Origin: a virus
Direction: 5' to 3' (one strand)
IMG/VR virus record: IMGVR_UViG_3300020470_000012
Coordinates: 1 to 53,434 of that record
DNA: 53,434 nt
A program made the position numbers and the translations under genes. Below the pieces are notes generated by a model, which saw only the letters and a program-made list of their open reading frames with translations, had not been told where the DNA came from and did not search any database. Of this stretch, positions 46,001 to 53,434 are shown in pieces (position 1 is the stretch's first letter; each line of letters opens with the position of its first letter).

Positions 46001-48067
46001 GATGCTGTTCCAATTCAATATATTGGATCTACACTTTCTATATCTGCTCAACCACAGTCTGCAAGTATTATATCTGGTCAATCTAATACCTTTACTGTCA
46101 CTGCTGCATCTACAGATGATGTAACTCTTGAATATCAGTGGCAAGAATCTCAGGATAGTGGTACTAGTTGGACTGATCTTCCTGGAGAAACAGCAGCATC
46201 TATGACTAGATCTGGTATCCAGACCGCAGTAGGTGCAAATGGATATGAGTATAGAGTAAAAATAACTTCAACATCTGCAACCAATTCTCCTCTTTATAGT
46301 AGTTCTGCTCTTCTAACAGTAACACAAGGTTCTATCAATATTGATAGTCATCCAGCATCTATAACTAAAGACGAAGGTACTTCTCATTCATTCGATGTTA
46401 GTGTTACTACTAATAGTGGATTAGCAGTAGTATACCAGTGGCAGCAATGGGATGGAAGTGCTTGGCAAAATGTTGGTAGTGATCAAAATACTTTAGACCT
46501 TACTGCTCTTGATTATGCAACTTATAATGGAGCACAGTATCAAGTTGTTTGTACTATTCCTGGATTAGGATCATTAACCAGTAATACTGCTACTCTAACT
46601 ATTGAAAGAACGATTAGTATTGATACTGATCCTGTAGATGTTACAGTCTATGCTACTCAAAATGCTACATTCTCTGTAGTTGCATCTGTTTCTAGTGGAA
46701 CAGCAACTTATCAATGGGAAGAATCTCAAGATGGTGGTACTACTTGGTCTGATCTTGCTGGAGCAACAACTGCTAGTTATACAATTACTTCTGCAGCAAC
46801 ATCTCAAGATGGGTACAAATATAGAGTAAAGGTTGATGTAGCTGGATCAGGTGGTTCTATTACATCTAATTCTGCAACTTTAACTGTTGCTGTTCAACCA
46901 ACACTCATAATTACAGGTCAACCATCAGATGCTTCTGTATATCAACCAGATACTCATTCATTCAATGTAACTGCTTCTGCTTCTGATGGTTCAAGTCTAA
47001 CTTGGCAATGGCAGAAATCTGATGATAATGGAACGAGTTGGCAAGATGTAGCAGGTGCTACTACTAATGGATATACAACTCCAGCAACTTCTACTGCAAC
47101 TGATAATGGAGATCAGTATAGGGTAGTAGTTAGTCATCCTGCTGCAACAAATAGTCCTCTGACTTCTAATGCTGCGGTTCTAACAGTAGTAACTCCAGTT
47201 ATTCAAGTTTCTACTCAACCAGTTAGTGTTTCGACAACTGCTGGTGTACCTACAAACTTTACAGTTGCTGCCAGTGTTACCAGTGGTAAACAAATAGATT
47301 ATCAGTGGCAAGAGTCTGGTGATAATGGAACAACTTGGACTGATATTACTGGTGCTATTGCAGATAATATTTCTATTACTGGTAATGCAACTAATAATAA
47401 TTATAGGTATAGATGTTTATTTGACTCTCTAGGTGCTGCTCAAGTTACATCTCAATCTGCTACTCTAACACTCACATTTATTCAGCAACCAACATTACAA
47501 ACATCCCATATTGATAGTTCAACTAATAAGACATTTGTAAGACAACCTAAGATACAGGGTAGTCTGTTTATAAGTTATCTTGGAAATGGACATTATGCAT
47601 CCTTCTGGAAGATAACTAGGAATACTGATAATGTAGTTGTTTATGATACAAGTACTGATTTATCTGCTGATGGGGATCAAACTAATAAGGTTGAATTGAC
47701 AACTCCTGTATTAGATTGGAATACATCATATACAATTACAGTCAAGTATAAAGATGCAGCAGGATATATAAGTGCTGAAAGTGCAGCAACTTCATTTACA
47801 ACTCCAGTAGCTGATCAACCAACTTTCAATCTACCAATTCCAACTAGTCTACGACCTACTATTACACTAAATACTCCTAGTTATGATACTGTAAATTATA
47901 ACCATACATCGACTGACTGGCAGATATCTGATGATGCACAATTTAGTAATGTGATTTATGAATCAATTGGTGATGTAAATAATAAGACGGAACTTGAAGT
48001 TCCATCTAATGTCGTATTACAATCATCGACTAATTATTATGTAAGAACTCGACTTAATGTAACCTAA
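39995..48067 (+). CDS. Subtilase-cupredoxin-YHYH-Ig virion protein, 2690 aa
   Basis: A proteinase K-like S8 protease occupies about residues 95-600. Asp132 is in YILDSGV, His202 in SSDGHGTYAA, Asn446 in CRSAGNG and Ser570 in SGTSFSSPIVAG: all four catalytic positions are present. Between VNCSFGS (274-280) and SAGNG an extra domain of about 120 residues (295-415) has a cupredoxin copper-site pattern: GHPFHIQT (His348/351) and YVCQNHASMLG (Cys399, His402, Met405). A second such domain (about 740-885) has THPIDIS (His770) and YYCVNHPGMG (Cys862, His865, Met868). Later come a cadherin/Ig-like part (1089-1202), Ig-like domains (about 1206-1319 and 1452-1569), a YHYH-type domain (about 1700-1880, GIAYDGYPIYGPFGY), six more Ig-like domains (about 1922-2495) and a fibronectin III-like end. 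Likely a fibre or spike with host-surface or self-cleaving activity; the function is inferred. Confidence 0.85.
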   Translation: MATNKVLLTKAASNSKTLQQIADDVVAKVAGSSLVKILVSQDTIIFDTDNSRTQAQLKTGIDDLNHGKTYLDHENFKFLGTRSTVVPGVGSSHYWHLDAITRLNYQAAKAAGNVTTYSTSNEGDEVDIYILDSGVRGASRPTGVDVGLHPEFYNPDNNTNLNGTSEQADYRVYELPSALYTSPATGGSNEPQSTGSNSSDGHGTYAAICAAGVRAGVANKARIYSVRISDDTGVMSYSSIRTAYDAVYNHNDPTHANYKGNTLDGNTRPRPSIVNCSFGSTLPNPLSPWVDRNERYVGQNYTFNVTATGNSNYTISGTDANGAVSGDDPNIFCKKGDTLTFTMNASGHPFHIQTGGASYNNSLAAGGVSGAGNAASGDVVFDTAHGCVGKASGSFIYVCQNHASMLGNIYVEQSPTTNNGTNELLDDGEHMLGMLKNVTVCRSAGNGLDFELNDVPTDYGPVNTKVVYGSRSTGQDSKLDAEITLTDNYSRRGEQVGYGEEDTSDVITVGALKIGSSNKLEFADFTNYGEAVTAYAPGQGIYLPSYDWSSGTVTNVDYSNGNHITISGTSFSSPIVAGMSAIFRQIHDGAAEGKVCAKWAAERRYQFADLDDSTDIASTPVGGWLNNTVVSDGAATTNFFTDHNTETHYRFKTNAGTNNIVMQLTTGEYNIIGPSVDDIFEFEFPRVEDSPNAPDVNSLMRAQMKKDTFNLGERRDYKFTVSNPGGGNKLTWDRMQNGVPNGNPQAGIPLELDNGVVYRFYQTDPSNLTHPIDISDTSDGTHAGGKSFVDYVDQVIGKGAHGYRMNLKYYVDQGGLTQVDKTTYDNLAGSGPECFIEWINPMGNTHPDVDSSVYPTDWHYYCVNHPGMGSGIIQSTSNSGFGNTTECTIGGIDIQEFCSKWRKVTAVSSIDKTITFQADTTATHTEEGGGGGFNNCLAGAEYATGDKPRWPMRFTKITGTFYENDAFWNWINNHSNVVNGNSYAGGAFTAGEYWARLEVEEGVSDGKPVQYFPVPKSRFTHQSISSEWENTHAYPDNTLYNAGSRWGRGKYDNVQHKFVPVPEEFSRDHIYDMIPVFHPYIDLIASWTTPSGLIGTLTNGTSVNIDLSVSAITTFANETIGSGHTPEYELVSGGGRAPFTYSSGTGKYTIDGTGLALDQTTGALQGTCTNPNNDTTYTLQVRDKVSDQAIDYSFTLVGTASGSSTVTITGSPSNATGDGSYPVDSGTVTYTCSATDSLGTTLEYQWKYAINSTQANLGNWTNVPTTGSFAGAGGVNTDTLTIPDNLLLDGYLFSCVVNSSTAASSEQTGSASLSITVTVSCTAWWSGQTSLYAATECAGTSGTCTQAEVEIQAVSSDGATLNLAPGYNSTLTGNETDIVSRIVDGNNFCLEALGGNGTNGHPLYRVKLGYGSITFNDNNQTIKITATHPTLGTSATATSVGGPFTINPNYNESPPSPTTASVQSGNAHSFTVSYGHSSANFGGAAATIIWRYKLDGGAGWVTVDGTESWFSSRDDSTTNSSTLTIAPTTTFDNSIWQATAYVDTASSGVTDTKDIAKYSSVFSNQVTLTVLAAPTINLQAPSGVTPDNSISVTKGTLSASEHLLTIVSDGLPDPAIHGADFVAPNDLRVVERTHSIIYRGGTNTPSLTPWTNNALGVFANGVSVRYPSAGTDKLPNGVESPPATLQFNEVHFASLYNADAASGFCETTGEYHYQTSAFLSAWAGDSWRGVAGSNGYYKNSNFSGDNFRHSDGHSKIVGIAYDGYPIYGPFGYTTYNDNTSAIKRVTSSFALKANDNHRPTNWKFTDEVTFTDSTPNATLVNGSFIEDYQYNPGSGDLDQSNGRYCVTPDYPNGTYAYFMPQDAGNNPQFPYIVGTALRQAYYLPGTNASDPGGTNTQGPGSGGFDITSIFCKGMTMVAETGGDNTREITGDTASMQFGSAPYTYIWQKSSDNGTTWVDISAADAGFFNENSDTLTVYDKNAGIDDLLVRIKVTNSLSVYKVSDAVPIQYIGSTLSISAQPQSASIISGQSNTFTVTAASTDDVTLEYQWQESQDSGTSWTDLPGETAASMTRSGIQTAVGANGYEYRVKITSTSATNSPLYSSSALLTVTQGSINIDSHPASITKDEGTSHSFDVSVTTNSGLAVVYQWQQWDGSAWQNVGSDQNTLDLTALDYATYNGAQYQVVCTIPGLGSLTSNTATLTIERTISIDTDPVDVTVYATQNATFSVVASVSSGTATYQWEESQDGGTTWSDLAGATTASYTITSAATSQDGYKYRVKVDVAGSGGSITSNSATLTVAVQPTLIITGQPSDASVYQPDTHSFNVTASASDGSSLTWQWQKSDDNGTSWQDVAGATTNGYTTPATSTATDNGDQYRVVVSHPAATNSPLTSNAAVLTVVTPVIQVSTQPVSVSTTAGVPTNFTVAASVTSGKQIDYQWQESGDNGTTWTDITGAIADNISITGNATNNNYRYRCLFDSLGAAQVTSQSATLTLTFIQQPTLQTSHIDSSTNKTFVRQPKIQGSLFISYLGNGHYASFWKITRNTDNVVVYDTSTDLSADGDQTNKVELTTPVLDWNTSYTITVKYKDAAGYISAESAATSFTTPVADQPTFNLPIPTSLRPTITLNTPSYDTVNYNHTSTDWQISDDAQFSNVIYESIGDVNNKTELEVPSNVVLQSSTNYYVRTRLNVT

Positions 48068-48068
48068 C

Positions 48069-48317
48069 ATGGCACAATCGTCTTGGGGAACAGCGATATT
48101 TTCGACCCCCACATCACCACACTTATCTACTAAGCCAGTAGTTCTTACTACTGACACCTTCGAAGCTCAAAGAAGAAAGATCAATCAGATCTCAACTAAC
48201 TTGGGTGATGTTGGACAACTTTCTGGTAACTTCTCAAATGTTGTTGCTGCCGTTAATGCCTTCCAGGCTGGTGTTTCAGAAGATGATGTCATTGCACTTA
48301 CAATCGCACTAGGATAA
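48069..48317 (+). CDS. Hypothetical virion-side protein, 82 aa
   Basis: The gene starts one base after the previous stop. The product (MAQSSWGTAIFSTPTSPHLS) has a hydrophobic Ser/Thr-rich start, a helical middle (FEAQRRKINQISTNLGDVGQ) and a short C-terminal Ala/Leu-rich segment. It is neither a signal peptide nor a membrane protein by composition. I do not recognise a family. Tight packing on both sides indicates co-translation with the fibre genes, so a connector or assembly factor is plausible. Confidence 0.7.
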   Translation: MAQSSWGTAIFSTPTSPHLSTKPVVLTTDTFEAQRRKINQISTNLGDVGQLSGNFSNVVAAVNAFQAGVSEDDVIALTIALG

Positions 48318-48323
48318 TAAAAA

Positions 48324-48719
48324 ATGGCAAGTAAATTTAGATCAGCATCGAAGACAGCAGTAGGTGTAGGATTAACACCAATTTATACTCTTGAATTGGG
48401 AACAGGACAATCTGATAAACAGACTGTTCTTGTTGGTGTTACTTTGTGTAATATCACTTCTGCTGCTATCAATGCTTCAGTAAAGATTGATAGACCTGCT
48501 GTTAGTATGACAGTTGCAGGTCAGAATCCTGTTGCAACTGAAGATGTTTGGTTATGTAAAAATATCCCTATTCCTGCAGGGTCATCGTTAGAAATTATGT
48601 CAGGAAACAAAGTTGTGTTAGCATATAATGTAGCGTCAGGTGCTGGAGATACAGTACAGGCACAATCTTCGACTGCTTCGTCATTGGATGTCATTCTAAG
48701 TTACATGGAGATTAGCTAA
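48324..48719 (+). CDS. Probable virion protein, beta-rich, 131 aa
   Basis: The product reads as a compact beta-sandwich: alternating hydrophobic strands (KQTVLVGVTLCNITSAAINA), the loop NIPIPAGSSLEIMSGNKVVL, and an end DVILSYMEIS. This pattern resembles small head or tail decoration-like proteins widespread in marine T4-like phages, but I cannot name the family. The stop overlaps the next start by one base. Its place between the 2690-aa protein and the tail-fibre gene suggests a fibre- or tail-associated structural role. Confidence 0.7.
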   Translation: MASKFRSASKTAVGVGLTPIYTLELGTGQSDKQTVLVGVTLCNITSAAINASVKIDRPAVSMTVAGQNPVATEDVWLCKNIPIPAGSSLEIMSGNKVVLAYNVASGAGDTVQAQSSTASSLDVILSYMEIS

Positions 48720-51022
48720 TGCCATATGTAGGTTATGGTGTTGAAAATAGCACCGTTGATTTAGCAGAACAGGTAATAACTGCTTCTGGAGGTTTAACAG
48801 AAACTTTATCAAGATCTGTAAACGAAGATACAGAATTATTAGTATTTGTCAACAATGTCCTAAAGGATACCACCACTTATGAGATTGGTGGATCTCTTAG
48901 AAATGAGTTGACTTTTAGTAGTTCTCCACAAGCAGGAGAAACAATTCTTGTTAGATATCTTCAGAAGAGTGTTGATGTTGTAGCAGTTGCTCCTGCTGGA
49001 GTAAATACATGGCAGGGTAGAACTGGTGCAGTTAATCTAACAACTAATGACCTGAATGATTTGGTAGATGCTGCAGCTATAAAATCCAATGCTGTTGGTC
49101 TTGATGAATTAAGTTCTAGTGCAACGAATAATTCTCTAAGAGCAGTAACAAATAATCATATAAAAGATAGTGCAATAACTGAAGATAAACTTCAAAGTTC
49201 TTCTACTTCGGATACTAACAGAGCAGTTGGTACTGATCACATTAAAAGTAATGCAGTAACTAGCGATAAAATTCCTGATGATGCAATTGGTCCTAAAAAA
49301 TTAGCCCTAAAATTTGCTGATGAGACTGCTGCAAATGCTGCTGGTCTTCAAGAAGGAGATATTTATTATGATGAAGCATTAGATGAACTAAGATATAATA
49401 ATGGTAGTGGATGGCAAGATGTACAGATTGGTGGAACCACAACAGACGTTGGTGACTTACCACTGAATACAACATATACAGGAATTAGATATGCTCCTGA
49501 TATTACAACAACAGAGAATCTAACTGTAAATCCTTCAACAGACTATGCTTATACTTTCTGTGAAAATCTCACAGTTGATAATGGTCATGTTTTAGATATT
49601 GCAAATGGAAAGAATTTAAAGGTTGGTGTATTTTCAAACTTAGGTGGATTCACTGGAGGAACAATTGGTGGTGGAGGTAGTAGTACATCTTTACCAGAAC
49701 TTACTGATGTTAATGTCTCTGGACCAGCAGTCAAACAGGTTCTACGTTATAATGGAAGTGCTTGGGTAAATACACAACTAACATATAATGATATTAGTGG
49801 TCAGGCATTCACTCAAATACAAGCAGATTGGGATCAGGCAAATACTGCACATTTGTCTTATATCAAGAATAAACCTGATATAATATTAGCAAACTCTGAT
49901 CCAACTTTTAATAATGTAACTGTCAGTGGAGATCTAACTGTTGTTGGTACAACTACTCAGAATAATGTTACTACTCTAAATGTTAGTAATAACGAATTAG
50001 TATTGAATGATAATGTTGGAATCTATGAAGGTAATGCTACTAATGGATCTGCAGTTGTTACTAATATAGGATCTACTGCTTCTATTACTGTAGGAGCAGC
50101 AGTTACTATTGATAGTGATGGAGGATCTCTAACACTATCTGGAGCTGCAACTGTTCAATCTGTTGATAGTCCAACACAGATAACTCTGAATGTAAACTTC
50201 GGTGGTAGTGGTAGTGCTACAGGAATTAAATTAGCAATACCTACAGCACCAAATGCTAATGCATCAGTTGTGGTAGAACGTTCTGCATCTAATGATGTAA
50301 GGGTTAGATGGAATGAGACTGATGATAGATGGGAATTTACCAATGATGGTACTACCTATAATAAGATTCCTGTTCCTTCAGAATATGGTGATTACAATAA
50401 CCTTCAAAATCTTCCAAACCTTGCAGCACAACAGCAACAAGTAGATTGGGATTCTACTAGTGGTGTTACTTCAATTGCTAACAAACCAAATATTCCAGAT
50501 TATCTTGGTGAGTTATCAAATGTATCAACTGCTGCTGGTATTGATAATAGTCCAAGTATTACTACTGGATATGTATTGAAGTGGAATGGTACTTCTTGGG
50601 CTCCTGCTGCTGAAGCTGGTGCATCTGGTAGTGGTACTACAGGTCTTCAATCTAGGACAGATATTTCAAAAGTATCTGCTTCGTTAGATAATGATGTAAC
50701 AGATTCAAATGTCAATGCAGAGGGTTATAAATCCTATGTGTTGTTAGGAATAACAACTGATGCTGATGCTTGGGTAAGAGTATATGCAACTGCTGCTGCT
50801 AGACTTGCAGATCTAAATAGATCTGAGGGTACTGATCCATCACCAGGATCAGGTGTAATTGCTGAAGTCAGAGTAAATGGAACTCAGATGATTTCCCCAG
50901 GAACTATTGGTTTCAACTTTGAAACTGCACCAGTGAATACAATATATCTTTCTGTTACTAACAGAAGTGGTTCAACCCAACAAATAACAACAACACTTAA
51001 GGTTATACAACTAGAGGCATAA
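48719..51022 (+). CDS. Tail-fibre-like protein, 767 aa
   Basis: The N-terminus contains LLVFVNNVLKDTTTYEIGG then NELTFSSSPQAGETILVRYL, a beta module common in phage fibre proteins and also present in the giant protein (VFMDGIIQIPGVDKSYTID). Next comes VNTWQGRTGAVNLTTNDLND, a connector motif typical of cyanophage and T4-like fibres. Then follow repeated short shaft segments (AVGLDELSSSA, AITEDKLQSSS, AVTSDKIPDDA) resembling triple-stranded beta shafts. The C-terminal about 130 residues (ADAWVRVYATAAARLADLNR) form a compact Ig-like or jelly-roll tip, probably for receptor contact. Trimeric fibre assembly is inferred. It overlaps the previous gene by one base. Confidence 0.8.
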   Translation: MPYVGYGVENSTVDLAEQVITASGGLTETLSRSVNEDTELLVFVNNVLKDTTTYEIGGSLRNELTFSSSPQAGETILVRYLQKSVDVVAVAPAGVNTWQGRTGAVNLTTNDLNDLVDAAAIKSNAVGLDELSSSATNNSLRAVTNNHIKDSAITEDKLQSSSTSDTNRAVGTDHIKSNAVTSDKIPDDAIGPKKLALKFADETAANAAGLQEGDIYYDEALDELRYNNGSGWQDVQIGGTTTDVGDLPLNTTYTGIRYAPDITTTENLTVNPSTDYAYTFCENLTVDNGHVLDIANGKNLKVGVFSNLGGFTGGTIGGGGSSTSLPELTDVNVSGPAVKQVLRYNGSAWVNTQLTYNDISGQAFTQIQADWDQANTAHLSYIKNKPDIILANSDPTFNNVTVSGDLTVVGTTTQNNVTTLNVSNNELVLNDNVGIYEGNATNGSAVVTNIGSTASITVGAAVTIDSDGGSLTLSGAATVQSVDSPTQITLNVNFGGSGSATGIKLAIPTAPNANASVVVERSASNDVRVRWNETDDRWEFTNDGTTYNKIPVPSEYGDYNNLQNLPNLAAQQQQVDWDSTSGVTSIANKPNIPDYLGELSNVSTAAGIDNSPSITTGYVLKWNGTSWAPAAEAGASGSGTTGLQSRTDISKVSASLDNDVTDSNVNAEGYKSYVLLGITTDADAWVRVYATAAARLADLNRSEGTDPSPGSGVIAEVRVNGTQMISPGTIGFNFETAPVNTIYLSVTNRSGSTQQITTTLKVIQLEA

Positions 51023-51024
51023 GG

Positions 51025-52902
51025 ATGGCAGTCACTAAGACAGAATTTCAGGTGAACAGTGGAAACACTGGATGGACAGCTCAACACATTTTAGATGCGT
51101 TAGAAACAGCGTTGGGTCCTACTGGTGCTGGACTTCATAGTGGCACTGCTACTACTGGAGTTATAAGAAAAATTCTAAAACCAACTGACGGATGGGATCA
51201 GATTGGTGGTCAAGTTGCTATAGCAACCCAAAATACTCCAGATAGAACATGGAACTCAGATTTTAGTGATACTGGGACACATTATGATGAATGGGATTAT
51301 ACAGATCCTACACCTCCAAGTGGCGGTACTGCATGTGTAATTACTGTAAGAAGGTATGGATCTTCAATGACCTCCTCCATTCATGGTAAAGTTGCTTGTG
51401 TCTTAGTAAGAAATGGTGGTTCTGGTTATCAAGATGGTGATGCTCTTACAATTCCAGACTCTGCGATTGGTGGTGGAGGAGCATTAGGTGGAGTAGATAT
51501 TGTACTTGGTACACATAGTGCAACTCAAGCAGAAATGAGAACACTAGCTACTCAAGGTGGAACTTCTAATTGGTGGTGGAAAGATACTGACCCTCATATA
51601 AATCATGGTACTTATGGTGCAGGATGTAAAACTGCTGTCCTAAAAGTTACAAATGATGCCTCTAAAACTTATGGAACAACATATTATGGTCTTACCGTAT
51701 GGGATCCATTCATATATGGCAGTAGTTCAATGCCAGCAACACTAAATTTGAAATCAGCAGTAGGATTTGATCCATTTGTTCAGTGTCATACTTGGTATCC
51801 TTTGAATGATTATCAAGGAGGGTTTACAGGTACACCTGGTATGGATGGTTATGGAGTAGATCCTGTACAAACTTCAGGAGGTGGATCTGTTCCTGCAACT
51901 GGTAATACTATTGCTGAAATTAGTGGTAGTGACGAGATAGCAATGTGTAGATTTCCACACGTATGTTATAGAGATCTTAATGGTAATGGTAGAAGTAGTA
52001 GTGATGCTAGAACATATGGATATTCACTTCCTTTTAGAATTTCTAGATCTTCAACTCCAACAGATTACCCATTAAAAATTGTAACCTATAAAGCAGATGC
52101 TTCTCAAGATAATAGTTATTGTATTATTCAATTCCAACAAGTAGTAGCTGGGGATGTTGAAACTTTATGGTCATGGTCATTTAATGCAGGAACTCAATGG
52201 GGTCAAAATATTTGGGATTTAGATAACGTATTCCAAGGTGGAGTAACAATCTATAGGGATACCAATAGAGCTAAAGGAGGTATCATACAAATGGAAGGTG
52301 GAGAAGGTACTGATACGGCTATTGCAATAGCTACTCAAGATTGTATAGACGATAATCAGTATAGCTATACAGGTATATTACCTAATCACGCTTCTTCAAG
52401 CCATATAAACGTTGGTACAAGAATGCGAGAATCTTTGTATGGATATGATAAGATAAATCCAAGCAGTCACAGTAATAGATATAATTTCAGGGAAGATCGT
52501 TATGCAACTAACTTTCAAGGATGGGATTATGAAGGAACAGGAGATGGTTATGATACTAATCAGATAAATATGTACCATAGAAATGATAGTTTTGATAAAA
52601 TCATTCTTAATGGTGTAACTCATAAAGTAGATGTTGCTGCTAATTTTCATAAACCAATAAAAGGTTTACCTGTAAACTCTGGATTCTTCCCATGTCCATA
52701 TTATCTTCCAGATGATTTTGTAATGATTCAATTAGCAGTTACTCCTGGAGCAACTGTGGTTAAATCTGGAGATACTATTACTGTTAGTGGTAGTGAAGTT
52801 TATACTGTTATTGAAGCTTCTGGTGAGACAAATGACGAACTATATGACAATGAGGATGAGGTTGTTAGTAGATGGATATGTTTCTGTGCTAGGACAACCT
52901 AA
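51025..52902 (+). CDS. Putative tail or adhesin protein, 625 aa
   Basis: The N-terminus (MAVTKTEFQVNSGNTGWTAQ, HILDALETALG) looks like a docking segment. At about 128-160 is a GxGY module (VACVLVRNGGSGYQDGDALT), the motif also present in the giant and DUF4815 proteins. The rest is aromatic- and Gly/Asn-rich, with WWWKDTDPHINHGTYGAGC (186-204) and YWGTT-like strands. The C-terminus has a short beta module (ATVVKSGDTITVSGSEVYTV) and ends acidic, then WICFCARTT. No catalytic motif is seen. It starts two bases after the fibre gene and overlaps the next gene by one base. A receptor-binding or fibre-tip role is inferred from position and composition. Confidence 0.75.
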   Translation: MAVTKTEFQVNSGNTGWTAQHILDALETALGPTGAGLHSGTATTGVIRKILKPTDGWDQIGGQVAIATQNTPDRTWNSDFSDTGTHYDEWDYTDPTPPSGGTACVITVRRYGSSMTSSIHGKVACVLVRNGGSGYQDGDALTIPDSAIGGGGALGGVDIVLGTHSATQAEMRTLATQGGTSNWWWKDTDPHINHGTYGAGCKTAVLKVTNDASKTYGTTYYGLTVWDPFIYGSSSMPATLNLKSAVGFDPFVQCHTWYPLNDYQGGFTGTPGMDGYGVDPVQTSGGGSVPATGNTIAEISGSDEIAMCRFPHVCYRDLNGNGRSSSDARTYGYSLPFRISRSSTPTDYPLKIVTYKADASQDNSYCIIQFQQVVAGDVETLWSWSFNAGTQWGQNIWDLDNVFQGGVTIYRDTNRAKGGIIQMEGGEGTDTAIAIATQDCIDDNQYSYTGILPNHASSSHINVGTRMRESLYGYDKINPSSHSNRYNFREDRYATNFQGWDYEGTGDGYDTNQINMYHRNDSFDKIILNGVTHKVDVAANFHKPIKGLPVNSGFFPCPYYLPDDFVMIQLAVTPGATVVKSGDTITVSGSEVYTVIEASGETNDELYDNEDEVVSRWICFCARTT

Positions 52903-53237
52903 TGGCAAATCTTACAATTGCAACAGGTTTAGTATTATCTGAGGCTGGTGATGGTACTCCATCAAATCCAGGAATTACTGGTGCTGGTGGAAGTGAATTA
53001 CTTACACCTTTCAATAGGTATAATATGAGTTCTGCTGCAAGAATGTATGTTCCTCCAGTTTATAATCATTTTACTTGGTCTGATATTCAAAGTCTTCTTA
53101 CTAAATCAGAAGAAGAAATTTCATATGAGGATAAAAAGACTTTAGCCTCGAAGGTGACGAGAAGAGGAAGAAGAAGACCACGAGGAATTCTTTATCCACG
53201 TGGATCTTATATTCCTTATAGAAGAAGGTTAAGATAA
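52902..53237 (+). CDS. Small protein with Arg-rich tail, 111 aa
   Basis: The N-terminus MANLTIATGLVLSEAGDGTP resembles that of the next gene (MAALTIATDMVLTTVGGAYT), so the two share an N-terminal docking segment. The middle is polar (PPVYNHFTWSDIQSLLTKSE). The C-terminal 30 residues are very basic (VTRRGRRRPRGILYPRGSYI, then RRRLR), which is unusual for a fibre-side protein and could bind nucleic acid, membrane or an acidic partner. It overlaps both neighbours by one base (TAATG). Function unknown. Confidence 0.75.
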   Translation: MANLTIATGLVLSEAGDGTPSNPGITGAGGSELLTPFNRYNMSSAARMYVPPVYNHFTWSDIQSLLTKSEEEISYEDKKTLASKVTRRGRRRPRGILYPRGSYIPYRRRLR

Positions 53238-53434
53238 TGGCTGCTCTTACTATTGCAACAGATATGGTATTGACAACAGTTGGTGGTGCATACACTAACC
53301 AAACTGGTGCAAATCCATTACTAACACTTGTGCATGATGATTCAAATATTAGTTCTGCTGTAGGTATGAATGATGGATCATATACTCAGCATGATCTTAC
53401 ATCTTCTGATTTAGCAGCAGGTACTCCTACTGAA
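53237..53434 (+). CDS. Partial virion-side protein, N-terminal 66 aa
   Basis: The start overlaps the previous stop by one base, and the frame stays open to the window edge. The visible part begins MAALTIATDMVLTTVGGAYT, close to the start of the preceding protein, then continues with polar Asn/Ser/Thr-rich sequence (NPLLTLVHDDSNISSAVGMN). It is probably another member of a set of fibre- or tail-associated proteins with a shared N-terminal module. The rest lies outside the window, so length and function cannot be judged. Confidence 0.65.
   Translation, partial: MAALTIATDMVLTTVGGAYTNQTGANPLLTLVHDDSNISSAVGMNDGSYTQHDLTSSDLAAGTPTE

Overview
This window looks like part of the genome of a T4-like marine myovirus, most probably a cyanophage (Kyanoviridae-type). 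The basis is a block of T4-type baseplate genes in T4 order: a PAAR spike-tip protein, gp25, gp6, a gp7-position protein and gp8, followed by very long virion proteins. Exact T4-type late promoters (TATAAATA) precede some of these genes. Several small hypothetical proteins resemble families I associate with cyanophages. No host gene is present, so the host is inferred.

Left module (1-5100): two leftward small genes (one cut by the window edge) are separated from a rightward run of small genes by about 520 bases of non-coding DNA. That gap holds divergent sigma70-type promoters, one of them a perfect TTGACA-N17-TATAAT, and an array with 17 CTAG tetranucleotides in 305 bases. The rightward run holds ten short genes of unknown function plus one protein with covalent nucleotidyltransferase (ligase-like) motifs. 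Many are single-gene units: a hairpin terminator, then a TATAAT or a shared 15-mer, then a start codon, in two cases close enough to predict leaderless messages. This module uses many C- and G-ending codons, is strongly enriched in the hexamer TTCGTG on the plus strand, and carries a repeated AAACTGGCACAC element.

Virion module (5100-53434): all genes point right and are tightly packed, often with 1-4 base overlaps. In order: two small proteins, a 264-residue protein of unknown fold, the PAAR tip protein, an 883-residue protein with Ig-like, von Willebrand A-like and glycine-rich parts, a tiny basic protein, a 69-residue protein, gp25, gp6, a giant 5764-residue protein, gp8, a 2878-residue DUF4815-type protein, a small coiled-coil protein, a 2690-residue protein, two small virion-like proteins, a 767-residue tail-fibre-like protein, a 625-residue protein, and two related short N-termini at the right edge. 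The 2690-residue protein carries a complete subtilisin-type catalytic set interrupted by a cupredoxin-like domain.

The genes plausibly build the baseplate and its peripheral adhesive and fibre apparatus. gp25, gp6, the gp7-position protein and gp8 would form the wedge and the PAAR protein the spike tip. The giant multidomain proteins would form peripheral structures that touch the host surface. The most unusual items are: (1) the subtilase-cupredoxin-YHYH-Ig fusion; (2) the 5764-residue protein with about 17 full or partial tandem units, 15 of them with a Cys/His/YPR core; (3) the CTAG array with embedded promoters; (4) the strand-biased TTCGTG hexamer; and (5) the terminator/promoter cassettes that package each small gene.
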